A DNA stretch of 64,000 nucleotides from NCBI RefSeq assembly GCF_009828855.1, contig NZ_WUAG01000001.1, positions 1,116,001-1,180,000 on the forward strand. Reading direction: 5' to 3'. Below are positions 45,614 through 54,356 of the stretch, in pieces. Numbering within the stretch: position 1 is the stretch's first letter; each line of letters starts with the position of its first letter. The translations under genes and the position numbers were made by a program. The notes beneath the pieces were generated by a model, which saw only the letters and a list, made by a program, of their open reading frames with translations, was not told the origin of the DNA and ran no database searches. Source of the stretch: Psychromonas sp. L1A2. GTDB lineage: Bacteria > Pseudomonadota > Gammaproteobacteria > Enterobacterales > Psychromonadaceae.

Positions 45614-45631
45614 GTTATGTTATAACATAAC
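45614..45631. promoter_or_regulatory. Zur box
   Basis: GTTATGTTATAACATAAC is a perfect 18-bp palindrome and fits the gammaproteobacterial Zur motif (ATGTTATANTATAACAT core). It lies 20 bases before the L31B start, where Zur represses zinc-free ribosomal protein paralogues. Confidence 0.85.
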
Positions 45632-45651
45632 TATAAGATGGAGAGTCAACA

Positions 45652-45903
45652 ATGAAAGAAAATATTCACCCTAATTACCAAAAAGTTGTGTTTCATGACA
45701 CGGCAGCAGACGTTTATTTTGTTATTGGATCAACCTTACAAACCGATAGAACGATAGAGCATGAAGGAAAAATTTATCCTTATTTGCCTATCGACATATC
45801 GAGTGCATCACATCCTCAATACACAGGTAAACAACGTGCCGCTAAGCAAGAAGGGCAAATTGCTAAGTTTAATAATCGTTTTGGAAGCCTTAGGAGCAAG
45901 TAA
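45652..45903 (+). CDS. ykgM: Ribosomal protein L31 type B (zinc-independent)
   Basis: This 83-residue L31 paralogue (rpmE2/ykgM) lacks the CxxC zinc motif of the housekeeping L31. It begins [20 protein letters not shown], matching type-B L31. In zinc starvation it replaces the zinc-containing form and frees zinc. GATGGAGAG precedes the ATG, and a perfect Zur palindrome lies just upstream. Its stop overlaps the next gene's start (TAATG). Confidence 0.94.
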   Translation: MKENIHPNYQKVVFHDTAADVYFVIGSTLQTDRTIEHEGKIYPYLPIDISSASHPQYTGKQRAAKQEGQIAKFNNRFGSLRSK

Positions 45904-46043
45904 TGAAGGTATTGAGTTCTTTAAAAAGTGCCAAAACACGCAGTTCAGATTGCCAAGTAGTGAAACGACGCGGGCGTACCTATGTTATTTGTAAATCGAA
46001 TCCGAGATTTAAGGCTGTACAAGGTATGAAGAAAAAACGTTGA
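45903..46043 (+). CDS. ykgO: Ribosomal protein L36 paralogue (zinc-independent)
   Basis: This 46-residue protein, [16 protein letters not shown]...[28 protein letters not shown] in outline, matches YkgO/RpmJ2. It keeps only scattered cysteines and not the full CxxC...CxxxxH zinc ribbon of the usual L36. It is too short for standard ORF cut-offs. The ATG overlaps the ykgM stop, so the two are translated together under Zur control. Confidence 0.94.
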   Translation: MKVLSSLKSAKTRSSDCQVVKRRGRTYVICKSNPRFKAVQGMKKKR

Positions 46044-46159
46044 TCGACTGACCGTTAGCTGCTCTCTAATTTATTACATTCATTAAAAGGTAGCTAACGA
46101 TTAACTTATTTCATTTTCTAAAGTTAAATTAATGGGAGATTTTTCAAACAGTCCTTTTT

Positions 46160-46852
46160 TTAATCTTTAAAAATGGGGGTTAAATAATCATTACCAAGCT
46201 GGTTCATTTGTCGCTCAATCCACATGACCCTTTGGCTAAGCGATGCAGTCAAACTGCGAGGATCCCGTGTTTTTGGACTCGGTAATAACACCGCTAATTG
46301 TGCCGTTTGATGTTTAGTAAGATAACGTGCCGATTTACCAAAATAATGTTGACTAGCTGCTTCCACACCATAAATTCCTTTACCAAACTCCGCCACGTTT
46401 AAATACACTTCTAAAATACGTTGCTTTCCCCAAATAGCTTCCAGGCTAAGCGCTAAAGTAGCTTCCAGTGCTTTACGTATAAAACTTCGCCCAGACCAAA
46501 GGAAAATATTCTTCGCCGTTTGTTGAGTAATAGTGCTTGCACCACGAAGGCCGTCACCATCACTGTATTGCTCAACAGCATCAATTATGGCTGTAAAATC
46601 AACACCAAAATGTTCTGGAAAGCGTTGATCTTCAGAGGCCACAACAGCCAGAGGCATAGACGAGGGGAGTTTATCAATACCGATCCATTTTTGAGTTACT
46701 GGATAAGGGCTTTGCAACATAAATGCCGTGGTCGGTAATGGCACAAAGCGAAACATCAGTAAGATTAGACCGACAAACAACATCAACGCTAATAATATAC
46801 GCCATACCTTCGACCATACTTTACTCAAAAAACTGGATTTACGCTTTGCCAT
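46160..46852 (-). CDS. mtgA: Monofunctional peptidoglycan glycosyltransferase
   Basis: This 230-residue enzyme has one N-terminal membrane anchor (about 17-36) and a GT51 domain. ASEDQRFPEHFGVD has the catalytic Glu74, and GASTITQQTAKNIFLW and RKALEATLALSLEAIWGKQRILEVYLN are the further GT51 motifs. It polymerises lipid II into glycan strands but lacks a transpeptidase domain. The length fits E. coli MtgA (242). Confidence 0.94.
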   Translation of the reverse strand: MAKRKSSFLSKVWSKVWRILLALMLFVGLILLMFRFVPLPTTAFMLQSPYPVTQKWIGIDKLPSSMPLAVVASEDQRFPEHFGVDFTAIIDAVEQYSDGDGLRGASTITQQTAKNIFLWSGRSFIRKALEATLALSLEAIWGKQRILEVYLNVAEFGKGIYGVEAASQHYFGKSARYLTKHQTAQLAVLLPSPKTRDPRSLTASLSQRVMWIERQMNQLGNDYLTPIFKD

Positions 46853-47191
46853 TCATCGTCTCTAATTGGGGTTAGCGAGGCGGTAAAATTTGATAGCCTC
46901 GACGTTAATATTCATCATTAAATGGGTATTAATGATTTCATTAAATCATTAATTTAAAAGTTCTCTTTTATCTATTTGAAAGAGACAGCCGCCAATAATG
47001 CCATATTTCTAATATTTTATCTCTATCATTGAGGCTAGTGCATATTGGATAGATTAAAGCTAAAGCTTATAAACGTTTATTTTTGATACGAAACGGTTAT
47101 TAAGTCAATACTGTCGTATCGGTCGGTTGTATTTAATTTTTGGGTTACTTAGTATTGTGACTTACTTTTTATCCATCGGGTTTTTACTAAT
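46853..47191. other. Intergenic gap between divergent genes
   Basis: This is the shared upstream region of mtgA and the DUF1080 gene, AT-rich, with no gene or strong repeat visible. Confidence 0.4.
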
Positions 47192-47845
47192 ATGAAAAAT
47201 AGTTTATTAATAGGTATCACTCTGGCTTTTGTCGTTTCTTGTAAAAGTACCCCGACTAACGTCACCGACGATCCAAGTGTTGCGTATTCACCTATTGTAG
47301 TTGATCAATCAAAAGCTATTTCCTTGTTTAATGGAAAGGACTTAAGTGGTTGGAAAATACATGGCACTGAACAATGGTATGTAGAAGATGGATTATTAGT
47401 TTGTGAAAATGGCGTTGACAATACTTTTGGCTATTTAACCACCAGTAAGCACTACAAAGATTTTGAATTGACCTTAGAGTATAAACAGGAAAAAAGAGGT
47501 AACAGCGGTATCTTCGTACATTCAATTGTTGAGGGTAATAAAGCAACTGGCTGGCAAGTTGAGATTGCCCCGCCAGGACATAATACTGGTGGAATTAATG
47601 CATATAAAAGAGGGTGGTTAGCTAAACCTAATTCTGCAAAAGATGCCGTAATTAAAATGGGGGAGTGGAATAAAATGAAAGTTCAGGTAAAAGGTGGCTT
47701 AATTATTTCATGGTTGAATGGTACTCAAATGGTCACTGTTAATGATTCTGAAATAAGTCAAAGTGAAGGAGGGATTTCATTACAGATTCATGGTGAGAAT
47801 AAAACAAAAATAAAATGGCGTAATATTAGATTAGTTGAATTATAA
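47192..47845 (+). CDS. DUF1080 (3-keto-disaccharide hydrolase-like) lipoprotein
   Basis: This 217-residue protein has a signal peptide with a lipobox-like end (VVSC, Cys17) and a DUF1080 domain of concanavalin-like fold. Typical stretches are ISLFNGKDLSGWKIHG, FELTLEYKQEKRGNSGIFVH, GWQVEIAPPGHNTGGINAY and the terminal IKWRNIRLVEL. Members hydrolyse 3-keto-glycosides in some bacteria. In marine bacteria it may help use algal sugars, in keeping with the alginate lyases in this window, but that link is inference. Confidence 0.85.
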   Translation: MKNSLLIGITLAFVVSCKSTPTNVTDDPSVAYSPIVVDQSKAISLFNGKDLSGWKIHGTEQWYVEDGLLVCENGVDNTFGYLTTSKHYKDFELTLEYKQEKRGNSGIFVHSIVEGNKATGWQVEIAPPGHNTGGINAYKRGWLAKPNSAKDAVIKMGEWNKMKVQVKGGLIISWLNGTQMVTVNDSEISQSEGGISLQIHGENKTKIKWRNIRLVEL

Positions 47846-48166
47846 GTTATAGGATTAGTTTGTTTTTTACCGGCTTGTTCTTAACAGAAGAAAAAGCTGG
47901 TAAAAAACTGGCCATTGAATCACTTTTTATCCAAGCAATTCATTCATTATATAATGTAGCGTTTCGAGAGTGTATCCATGCACTAACCTCAACTAATCCT
48001 GGCTTTATTAACATAAATGAACTGATTGGAAATGTTTAATAGTGTGAGAATTGTAGACATGTTGAATTAGGTTTTATTGTTAACTTAACGGAAAAAAGCA
48101 AGATCTAATCCCCTGAATATATTGATTAAGGTTACACCTATTGCTAATTTCCTTTGATTATAATTG
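47846..48166. other. Intergenic gap
   Basis: It holds an inverted repeat (TTTTTTACCGGCTT near 47863 and AAAGCTGGTAAAAAA ending 47906). The T and A runs are on the outside in the wrong order for a classical terminator. I see nothing else. Confidence 0.4.
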
Positions 48167-49150
48167 TTAAGCCTTCGATTCTCGTGTAGTCAATTTGAAT
48201 ATAGTAGCTAGTTTATTAGCAGGTAATAATGCGAGTAGCATGCCGACCAATGAACATAGTCCTCCCGCAATATGAAACCAGTAGATTGACTCGTCAAGAA
48301 AGATAATGGCTAATATTGCACCGAATAATGGCATTAAAGTGATTGATAACGAAGCACTTTCTGGGCCAAGACGTACCACGCCATTTGTCCAAAATATGTA
48401 AGCAAGTATTGACGGGAAAACCCATAGATAAGCAAACAAACTTAGGTGTGCTAATGAGGGTAAATAAAACTTAAAAAATACCGCTTCAATAGCATAACCA
48501 ATCATTAAAAAAGGGAGTCCAAGCATAACTAATAGGTATAGCACCGTTATAGCGGGCAATTTAAGTGACATTTTTTTTAATAGCACAGTAAATAATGCCC
48601 AGACCACTACAGCAACAATCATAAACAGGTCGCCTTGACTAAATTTAAGGCTTAATAGATGTGGTAAATGTCCTTTTGTTAAAATTAGTAACACACCTAA
48701 TATCGATATCGCCATCCCAATCGACTGCATTAAACGTGGGCGATTACCCAGTACTCGCCACGCAATCAATAATGTCGCAATCGGTATCAGTGTATTAATT
48801 AGCGTAATATTAACGGCTGTTGTAAAATTTGCAGCCACATAAAGCAAGCTGTTATAAAGCGCGATACTTAATATCGCCAGCCCAGATAAAGGTAATAAGT
48901 GAGGGCGGATGGTTGGCCAACTTTTAATCACACGCGGCAGGGCAAAAGGTGTTAGTAATATAAATGCACCAATCCAACGGAACAAGTTCATGGCAATAGG
49001 GGCGACTTCAGGCACAAAACCACGGGCTAGAATAGCATTAATAGCCCAAAATAAATTAGTCATCAACAAGCCTAAAAAAGCCATCCATAATATACGATTG
49101 TTAGTTGATGTTGAGTTAGTTGCCACTTTGTTAGTCAATGTTCTCTCCAT
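48167..49150 (-). CDS. EamA-family drug/metabolite transporter (DMT)
   Basis: This 327-residue inner-membrane protein has ten hydrophobic segments in two EamA repeats: the first around NLFWAINAILARGFVPEVAPIAMNLFRW, the second around WALFTVLLKKM and LGPESASLSITLMPLFGAILAIIFL. Such exporters move amino acids or small metabolites. The substrate is unknown. It is monocistronic. Confidence 0.9.
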   Translation of the reverse strand: MERTLTNKVATNSTSTNNRILWMAFLGLLMTNLFWAINAILARGFVPEVAPIAMNLFRWIGAFILLTPFALPRVIKSWPTIRPHLLPLSGLAILSIALYNSLLYVAANFTTAVNITLINTLIPIATLLIAWRVLGNRPRLMQSIGMAISILGVLLILTKGHLPHLLSLKFSQGDLFMIVAVVVWALFTVLLKKMSLKLPAITVLYLLVMLGLPFLMIGYAIEAVFFKFYLPSLAHLSLFAYLWVFPSILAYIFWTNGVVRLGPESASLSITLMPLFGAILAIIFLDESIYWFHIAGGLCSLVGMLLALLPANKLATIFKLTTRESKA

Positions 49151-49477
49151 AGGATTATTTGATAAAAGCTTTTCATACTAATTGTTTAAAGAAATAAAAG
49201 ACATAAATTAAATGTTTAACCTTAGATTTAGGGAAGGTTCACCATTAATAAATAAGTAATTCTAATTATCAGTTTAATTATCTGTCTAACTATCAGAATA
49301 TGAAAATAGTTTAACTTTGGAGTTAAATATTAATGGAGGAGCGGTTTTTATTATTTTTTCTATTATCGGTTCTATGTATTGATTATATCTTGAAAAGATC
49401 ATCTGCTTTAAGCTAGGTTTAAAAAAAGTAAAAGAAAATGATCTTATCTATTTTGTTAAAGTAAAATGATCAATTAA
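49151..49477. other. Intergenic gap
   Basis: This AT-rich DNA should contain the transporter promoter. I see no gene, strong hairpin or repeat. Confidence 0.35.
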
Positions 49478-49678
49478 TTATTCAGTTTTCTTTTCTTTGT
49501 TGCTAGTTGAAACTCCAAAAGGTAAATAAACGGGACACCAACCCAGTAGAGCAGTAAGCATTAGCACTACACCAATTGCGCCCCACCAACTTAGATACCA
49601 TAAACCTATACCAATAAGCACCGCTCCGACAATAATACGCAGCGTACGATCAACACCACCTACATTTTCTTTTATCAT
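49478..49678 (-). CDS. DUF2892 small membrane protein
   Basis: The 66-residue product MIKENVGGVDRTLRIIVGAVLIG... has two hydrophobic helices and the N-terminal NVGGxDRxLRxxxG motif of DUF2892 (YgaP-type inner-membrane domain). In E. coli YgaP this domain anchors a rhodanese; here it stands alone. The role is unknown. Confidence 0.85.
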   Translation of the reverse strand: MIKENVGGVDRTLRIIVGAVLIGIGLWYLSWWGAIGVVLMLTALLGWCPVYLPFGVSTSNKEKKTE

Positions 49679-50283
49679 CTTAAATTCCTATTGCTTCTAA
49701 TTATCATGAAGTTAGAAAATAGCTCTAACGTAAGATATTTACAGGATTATAGAATTAAAAACATCAAGGAATAGTTAATTTTTTGATGCAAATCTAATTA
49801 TATTTTAATAATAAAAATATTGTTCAGAAACGGGTTATTTTGGCGTTATAAATGCGTCTCTTTTTTGATGAGTTATTTTATATAGGTTGAACGGTAGCCT
49901 AGTCTTTGTTGGTTTTTCACTTTGCGATTTAAAAGTTTATGAATATCCGGTTTTACTGGTCTGGTGTCCAGCTTTGGTATTTTCTGGTCTTAGTATTTAT
50001 GATCTTTATTTTTAACTTTAGTTTTTCTTGTCGAGAGTAAATTATCTCTGTCATTGCTTTGATTTCTTAGCAGAGAAAATGGGTGTTTTTAAGATGAAAG
50101 TATTTGGGGGGCCAGCTTTGCTATCTTTTCGTAAAATGAGACTATTTTTAACGGTCAATGACTTGAATCTCATTTTTATTCCGCGCTAGTTGGCAATTAA
50201 CCATAAATTGATTTAATGAATCATCATTTTTAACTTACACTAAATGGGTATTATTTTTTAGCCACTTATAAAATGAGAGTGAT
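49679..50283. other. Long intergenic gap
   Basis: No gene, tandem repeat or convincing hairpin is seen in 605 bases. The promoter of the RsbQ-like operon should lie near its right end; ATGAGAGTGAT precedes the start at 50284. Confidence 0.35.
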
Positions 50284-51093
50284 ATGTTTCTTCCAAATGA
50301 TGTACTGGCGCGCAATAACGTCAAAGTAATTGGTAATGGGTCTAAAACATTAATGCTGGCACATGGCTTTGGTTGCGATCAAAATATGTGGCGCTTTATG
50401 ACGCCTGCGCTTGAACAAAAGTTTAAAATCGTATTATTTGATTATGTCGGTTCAGGCAGTTCTGATTTATCTCAATATGATAAAGAACGCTATAGTCATC
50501 TTGAAGGTTATGCGGAGGACATCGTCGAAATAGGTGAGGCGTTACAACTCACTGATGTTATTTTTATTGGGCACTCTGTTAGCAGCATTATTGGTAGCCT
50601 TGCGAGTATAGAAGCACCTAAACTTTTTTCAAAAATGATCATGATTTGTCCTTCTCCCTGTTTTTTAAACTTTCCACCTGATTATTTAGGTGGATTTGAA
50701 AAACAAGATTTACAAGAATTATTAAATTTGATGGATAAAAACTATATTGGATGGGCAAACTATTTAGCGCCATTAGTCATGGGTGACAATAATCCAAGTG
50801 AACTTACAAATGAACTTTCTAGTAGTTTCTGTTCTACAGACCCTGTTGTTGCAAAGGGTTTTGCTAAAGCTACTTTCCTGTCTGATTATCGACATATATT
50901 AAAAGAAGTGAAACAACCTACATTAATATTTCAAAGTAAAAACGATTCATTAGCTTCCCCGGAAATAGGAGAATTTATCAATCAAAACATAACCAATAGT
51001 GAACTTGAATTGGTAGAGGCTGATGGGCATTGTTTACATATGACTCACCCTGACCAAGTCACAAACTCTATCTTTAAATATTTAAATAAATAA
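50284..51093 (+). CDS. RsbQ-like alpha/beta hydrolase
   Basis: This 269-residue cytosolic alpha/beta hydrolase closely resembles Bacillus RsbQ. The nucleophile elbow is GHSVSS with Ser98. Acid Asp221 is in FQSKNDSLASP and His249 in ADGHCLHMTHPD, a triad spaced as in RsbQ (Ser96, Asp219, His247). RsbQ works with the PAS domain of RsbP to sense energy stress, probably through a small hydrophobic ligand. Here the stop overlaps the start of a PAS-GGDEF gene (TAATGA), so the hydrolase likely supplies or processes a ligand for that PAS domain. That role is inference. Confidence 0.88.
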   Translation: MFLPNDVLARNNVKVIGNGSKTLMLAHGFGCDQNMWRFMTPALEQKFKIVLFDYVGSGSSDLSQYDKERYSHLEGYAEDIVEIGEALQLTDVIFIGHSVSSIIGSLASIEAPKLFSKMIMICPSPCFLNFPPDYLGGFEKQDLQELLNLMDKNYIGWANYLAPLVMGDNNPSELTNELSSSFCSTDPVVAKGFAKATFLSDYRHILKEVKQPTLIFQSKNDSLASPEIGEFINQNITNSELELVEADGHCLHMTHPDQVTNSIFKYLNK

Positions 51094-52022
51094 TGAAAGA
51101 TAAGCAAATCAATATTGCTTCGACTATCTCTACCTATACCCTAAATAACTTTCCTAATGGTGTCTTTATCACTAATACATCAAAAGAAATTGTTTATTGT
51201 AATGATTATTTTTCGACAGAATTAGGGTGGGAGCCCGATGCGCTGATTGGAAAAAGTGCAGACATTATTTTTACGCTCGCTTCTAAGGTTTTTTACCAAA
51301 CTTATTTAATTCCAACACTCTTACACGAAAAAATTTGTGAAGAGATGCAATTAACCATGATCAATGGAAAAGGTCTTCGCATTCCAATCACCGTTAACGT
51401 TAAAACTGATAACGCTGGCCTTATTTACTGGAGCTTTTTTAACGCATCAAAACGGGATAAATTATACGAAGAGTTAATTCAAGCTAGAGAAACACTTGAA
51501 CAACAAGCGGAGCAATTAAAACTACTTGCATCAACAGATGAATTAACCACTTTACTAAATAGAAGAGAAATGAAATACAGAAGTATTTTAGCGATTGAAC
51601 TAGCAGCAAGATCTCACTATTCCGTTGCACTAATACAACTTGATATCGACCACTTTAAAAAAGTAAACGATGTGTATGGGCATCCTGAAGGTGATCGTGT
51701 TTTAAAAGAGCTTGGGATACGACTAAAAGAATTTGCACGAAAAACAGATTTAGTTTCTCGCTTTGGTGGTGAAGAGTTTTTAATTCTACTGCCCGATACC
51801 AATAAACAAGATGCGATATTGTTTTGCGAACGTTTACACCAATTAATAGGGGAAATTAAAGCTGGAGATTATTACATCAAAGCCAGTATAGGGCTAACGA
51901 TCAGCAGGCCTGATAGCATATTTAAAACACTTTATGCTGAAGTTGATCATGCATTATATAAAGCCAAAGAGTCGGGCCGAAATAGAACAGAACTTTATAA
52001 CAAAGCGTATAAAAAACCTTAG
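51093..52022 (+). CDS. PAS-GGDEF diguanylate cyclase
   Basis: This 309-residue cytosolic protein has an N-terminal PAS domain (about 15-118, NFPNGVFITNTSKEIVYCND), a short coiled coil (about 122-145) and a GGDEF domain (about 146-305). The active site is GGEEF at 225-229, with LDIDHFKKVND upstream. An I-site RKTD (216-219) sits five residues before GGEEF, so product inhibition by c-di-GMP is expected. It should make c-di-GMP from two GTP in response to the PAS signal. It is translationally coupled to the RsbQ-like hydrolase. Confidence 0.92.
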   Translation: MKDKQINIASTISTYTLNNFPNGVFITNTSKEIVYCNDYFSTELGWEPDALIGKSADIIFTLASKVFYQTYLIPTLLHEKICEEMQLTMINGKGLRIPITVNVKTDNAGLIYWSFFNASKRDKLYEELIQARETLEQQAEQLKLLASTDELTTLLNRREMKYRSILAIELAARSHYSVALIQLDIDHFKKVNDVYGHPEGDRVLKELGIRLKEFARKTDLVSRFGGEEFLILLPDTNKQDAILFCERLHQLIGEIKAGDYYIKASIGLTISRPDSIFKTLYAEVDHALYKAKESGRNRTELYNKAYKKP

Positions 52023-52260
52023 TTATGCGATCTAACGTTTTTTATTAAAATATACCTCGTTCCTTTATCTTTATAAAGGTTGATTCAACTCCTTCAACAG
52101 AGCTGAATCAACTCCAAACTAACACCTAGACTTGTCTCTTACACTTCAACATATCATTCATATTTACATTTTTAGTGATCTTAAAACCATGCGCAAAAAT
52201 TGGGGGCCAAGACTTCTATACTTTTTATTTTTTTATCTTTTAAATTATGAATACATATTA

Positions 52261-52659
52261 TTAAGCACATATAGCTTGTTCAATTTCGTACTCTGTATTT
52301 TTAGCTTTTTTACCCCATGCTTTTTCATGAAAAAAGTAAGCAAAAGAGTTTATTGCTGGCTCAATGGCTGCCATTAGTCCTCCTATAAAAGCGTCACCGG
52401 TTAAAGCATAAGTCACAGCAAAAGCAACATTGAAGTGAATGATTGCAAAGCTCACTGTTTTTACCTTGGTCATTGACTCTCGCTTTTTAAGGAAAGGCAA
52501 TTGTTGCCAAGCTTTTTCATGAAAGTAAAAAGCAACGGTATTGATTGATGGCTCGATAACAGCGATCAAACTACCTAATAAAAAATTACCCGTTAAAGTG
52601 AAAGCAACGAAGGTTGCGATGCTGAAGTGAATAACTGCAAAAGTAATTGTTTTGGTCAT
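52261..52659 (-). CDS. Double DUF2061 membrane protein, paralogue 2
   Basis: This 132-residue protein is nearly identical to the DUF2061 protein at 37528-37926, with the same two units and FHEKAW endings and the same MTKVKTVSFA midpoint. I use the ATG at 52659 (AAGGAACAGACA upstream) to match paralogue 1. The upstream flank is also conserved, including a Fur-like box, so the copies probably arose by duplication of gene plus promoter. The function is unknown. Confidence 0.85.
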   Translation of the reverse strand: MTKTITFAVIHFSIATFVAFTLTGNFLLGSLIAVIEPSINTVAFYFHEKAWQQLPFLKKRESMTKVKTVSFAIIHFNVAFAVTYALTGDAFIGGLMAAIEPAINSFAYFFHEKAWGKKAKNTEYEIEQAICA

Positions 52660-52703
52660 TGTCTGTTCCTTGTAATAGATTCTCTGTTTTGTGTGGTCAT
52701 TAT

Positions 52704-52718
52704 TGATAATTGTTATCA
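52704..52718. promoter_or_regulatory. Fur-like box upstream of DUF2061 paralogue 2
   Basis: TGATAATTGTTATCA matches 13 of 14 positions of the 7-1-7 Fur motif. It lies 45 bases before the start, the same distance as in paralogue 1, and is followed in both by CATTAAGTAAAATGGGAAG-type sequence. Confidence 0.75.
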
Positions 52719-53040
52719 TTAAGTAAAATGGGAAGTTTCTATTCTATTGATAGGTTTTTTGATGTTAAATTTTTATTTTGATAGGATTTATCGTTTTAAA
52801 ACTTTTGCTGTGAGTAAATATTCATTAAATCGATTAAAGAAGTTAGAGGGTAAGTGACGCTTTTTTATGTCTATTATTAATAAAGGTTGTCATTAAATTT
52901 CAAAACCTAAAACCTCAAAGAAAAGAATAGATATCACCATTATTAATATCTGGTCTCTTTATTAACGGTTTGATATTCATTCATAATATTTTTGAATGTA
53001 GTGCTTTATAAATGATCATTAACCAAAATATATTGATGTT

Positions 53041-53119
53041 TTAACGGCACTTACATTGTAGCGAGACGTTATTTTAATCAGCAAAATAGAGTGGTTAATT
53101 AAGGGGATTGGTATTATTT
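53041..53119 (-). repeat. MITE family B remnant
   Basis: On the minus strand it begins ATACCAATCCCCTTAATTAA and continues CTCTATTTTGCTGATTAAAATAACG, recalling the left half of family B. The right half is not recognisable. Confidence 0.6.
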
Positions 53120-53209
53120 ACTTTCATTAAATAGTAGATATAAAAGCCGTCAAGCATCAAGTGATCTCATTAAATGAGGTTCTTTAGGTAAACGGCTTTA
53201 AAATACCGA

Positions 53210-53249
53210 GGTTAATAGGTTAATAGGTTAATAGGTTAATAGGTTAATA
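53210..53249. repeat. Five tandem copies of GGTTAATA
   Basis: Five perfect GGTTAATA units are followed by a partial GGTTAGTT. The array lies 28 bases beyond the stop of the second alginate lyase. Confidence 0.92.
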
Positions 53250-53276
53250 GGTTAGTTGTTTAAATAACTTAATAAC

Positions 53277-54356
53277 TTACTTATTCGGCGCCTCAGAACG
53301 GCTGAGCTCGATTTTAGAGAAAGTCGCTTGTACATAATCTCCATTTGCTTTATCAATCGACCAATCACCTGTACCAGGACAATTTGTGTACCATATTCCC
53401 GGTGCATCTTTGCTGCTACATTGGTTATAGGCACCTGCTTTAAAATAAAACCAATCTTTTTGATAACCATTAGGGTTATCCAATGCGTCTGCTTTGCCGT
53501 AAGCATTAATATTATTTGATAAATCAATTTCATACTTAACTTCAGGTTGATTTTTGGTTGTGAAGGTTAAGTACATAGTATTGTCGTGAACGTTAATGAT
53601 ATAGCTAAACTCTTCTCCTAACGCGATACCTTGGTCACCTGGTTCTGCAGGGTTTTCCCATGAGTTTCCCCACACAGGGTAGGCGACATCAGTACGGTTT
53701 GGATCTCTTTTAGGAAGGTTTTTTTCGTAGGTCCAAAAAACAGAGCCTTTGGTATGGTTAGGCCATTTTTTATAATAAATTTTAATCGGCTCGTTACCCC
53801 AACCAAACGCGTCATCGGTGTTATATAACAGGTTGTCATCTTTCCCTGCATGTATTTGCCCAACAACAACTGAGTAGGCTGGTGGCTTATTTGGGTAACC
53901 TGCATGCACAGAAACAGCATCCACTTTTAATGTCGCTTCTAATTTACCGCCTATATCAGCAAATTTTTTTGCATTAGGGTTAGCGGAAAGTGCAAAATTA
54001 TTACGTTTAGACTTGGGATCGCCTCCATAGTCACCACTCATCATTTGTCTAAACTCACTACGTGTATTAGTTGAGCCACCTGTGGTTGCAGCTTTGTTTG
54101 GCGCCGCAAAAACAACACCATGATCAGCATTCGCATAGAAAAAATTAGGATCGTAAAAAGCATTAATACTACCGACATCAACTTCTCTCGCTTTGCCGCT
54201 ATTGCCTTCTAACGGAAGCGTTATTTTCCAATAACTCAAGTCGGTAATATCAGCAGGCAATACACCACTAGCTGGAGGGGGAAGCGTACAGCCAGATAAA
54301 AGTAATGATACGCTGATACTGGTAAACAAATATTGTAGAGGTGGTATACGCTTCAT
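53277..54356 (-). CDS. Alginate lyase lipoprotein, polysaccharide lyase family 7
   Basis: This 359-residue protein has a lipoprotein signal (LLLSGC, Cys23), so it should sit on a membrane. The single PL7 domain has RSEFR (99-103), QIH (167-169) and YFKAGAYNQ (304-312). QIH-type enzymes have been associated with polyguluronate preference, in contrast to the QVH enzyme at 653-1513. The pair may together attack mixed alginate. The protein begins its catalytic part with LSYWKITLPL, a usual PL7 opening. It stands alone, not in a classic alginate utilisation operon. Confidence 0.94.
   Translation of the reverse strand: MKRIPPLQYLFTSISVSLLLSGCTLPPPASGVLPADITDLSYWKITLPLEGNSGKAREVDVGSINAFYDPNFFYANADHGVVFAAPNKAATTGGSTNTRSEFRQMMSGDYGGDPKSKRNNFALSANPNAKKFADIGGKLEATLKVDAVSVHAGYPNKPPAYSVVVGQIHAGKDDNLLYNTDDAFGWGNEPIKIYYKKWPNHTKGSVFWTYEKNLPKRDPNRTDVAYPVWGNSWENPAEPGDQGIALGEEFSYIINVHDNTMYLTFTTKNQPEVKYEIDLSNNINAYGKADALDNPNGYQKDWFYFKAGAYNQCSSKDAPGIWYTNCPGTGDWSIDKANGDYVQATFSKIELSRSEAPNK

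Larger units (their letters stand above)
52660..53276. other. Intergenic region with Fur-like box, MITE remnant and tandem repeat
   Basis: No gene is visible. The left end has the Fur-like box (52704-52718), the middle a reversed MITE-B fragment (53041-53119), and the right end an 8-bp tandem array (53210-53249). Confidence 0.5.

Noticed and set aside
47863-47906. Inverted repeat considered as terminator
   Set aside because: Outer T and A runs are in the reverse order for a Rho-independent terminator on either strand.
52132-52377. Frame of 81 codons overlapping the end of the second DUF2061 gene
   Set aside because: It is a shadow of the DUF2061 gene on the other strand plus AT-rich flank.
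53210-53249. Tandem array considered as a CRISPR
   Set aside because: The units are contiguous 8-mers with no spacers, and no cas genes are present.
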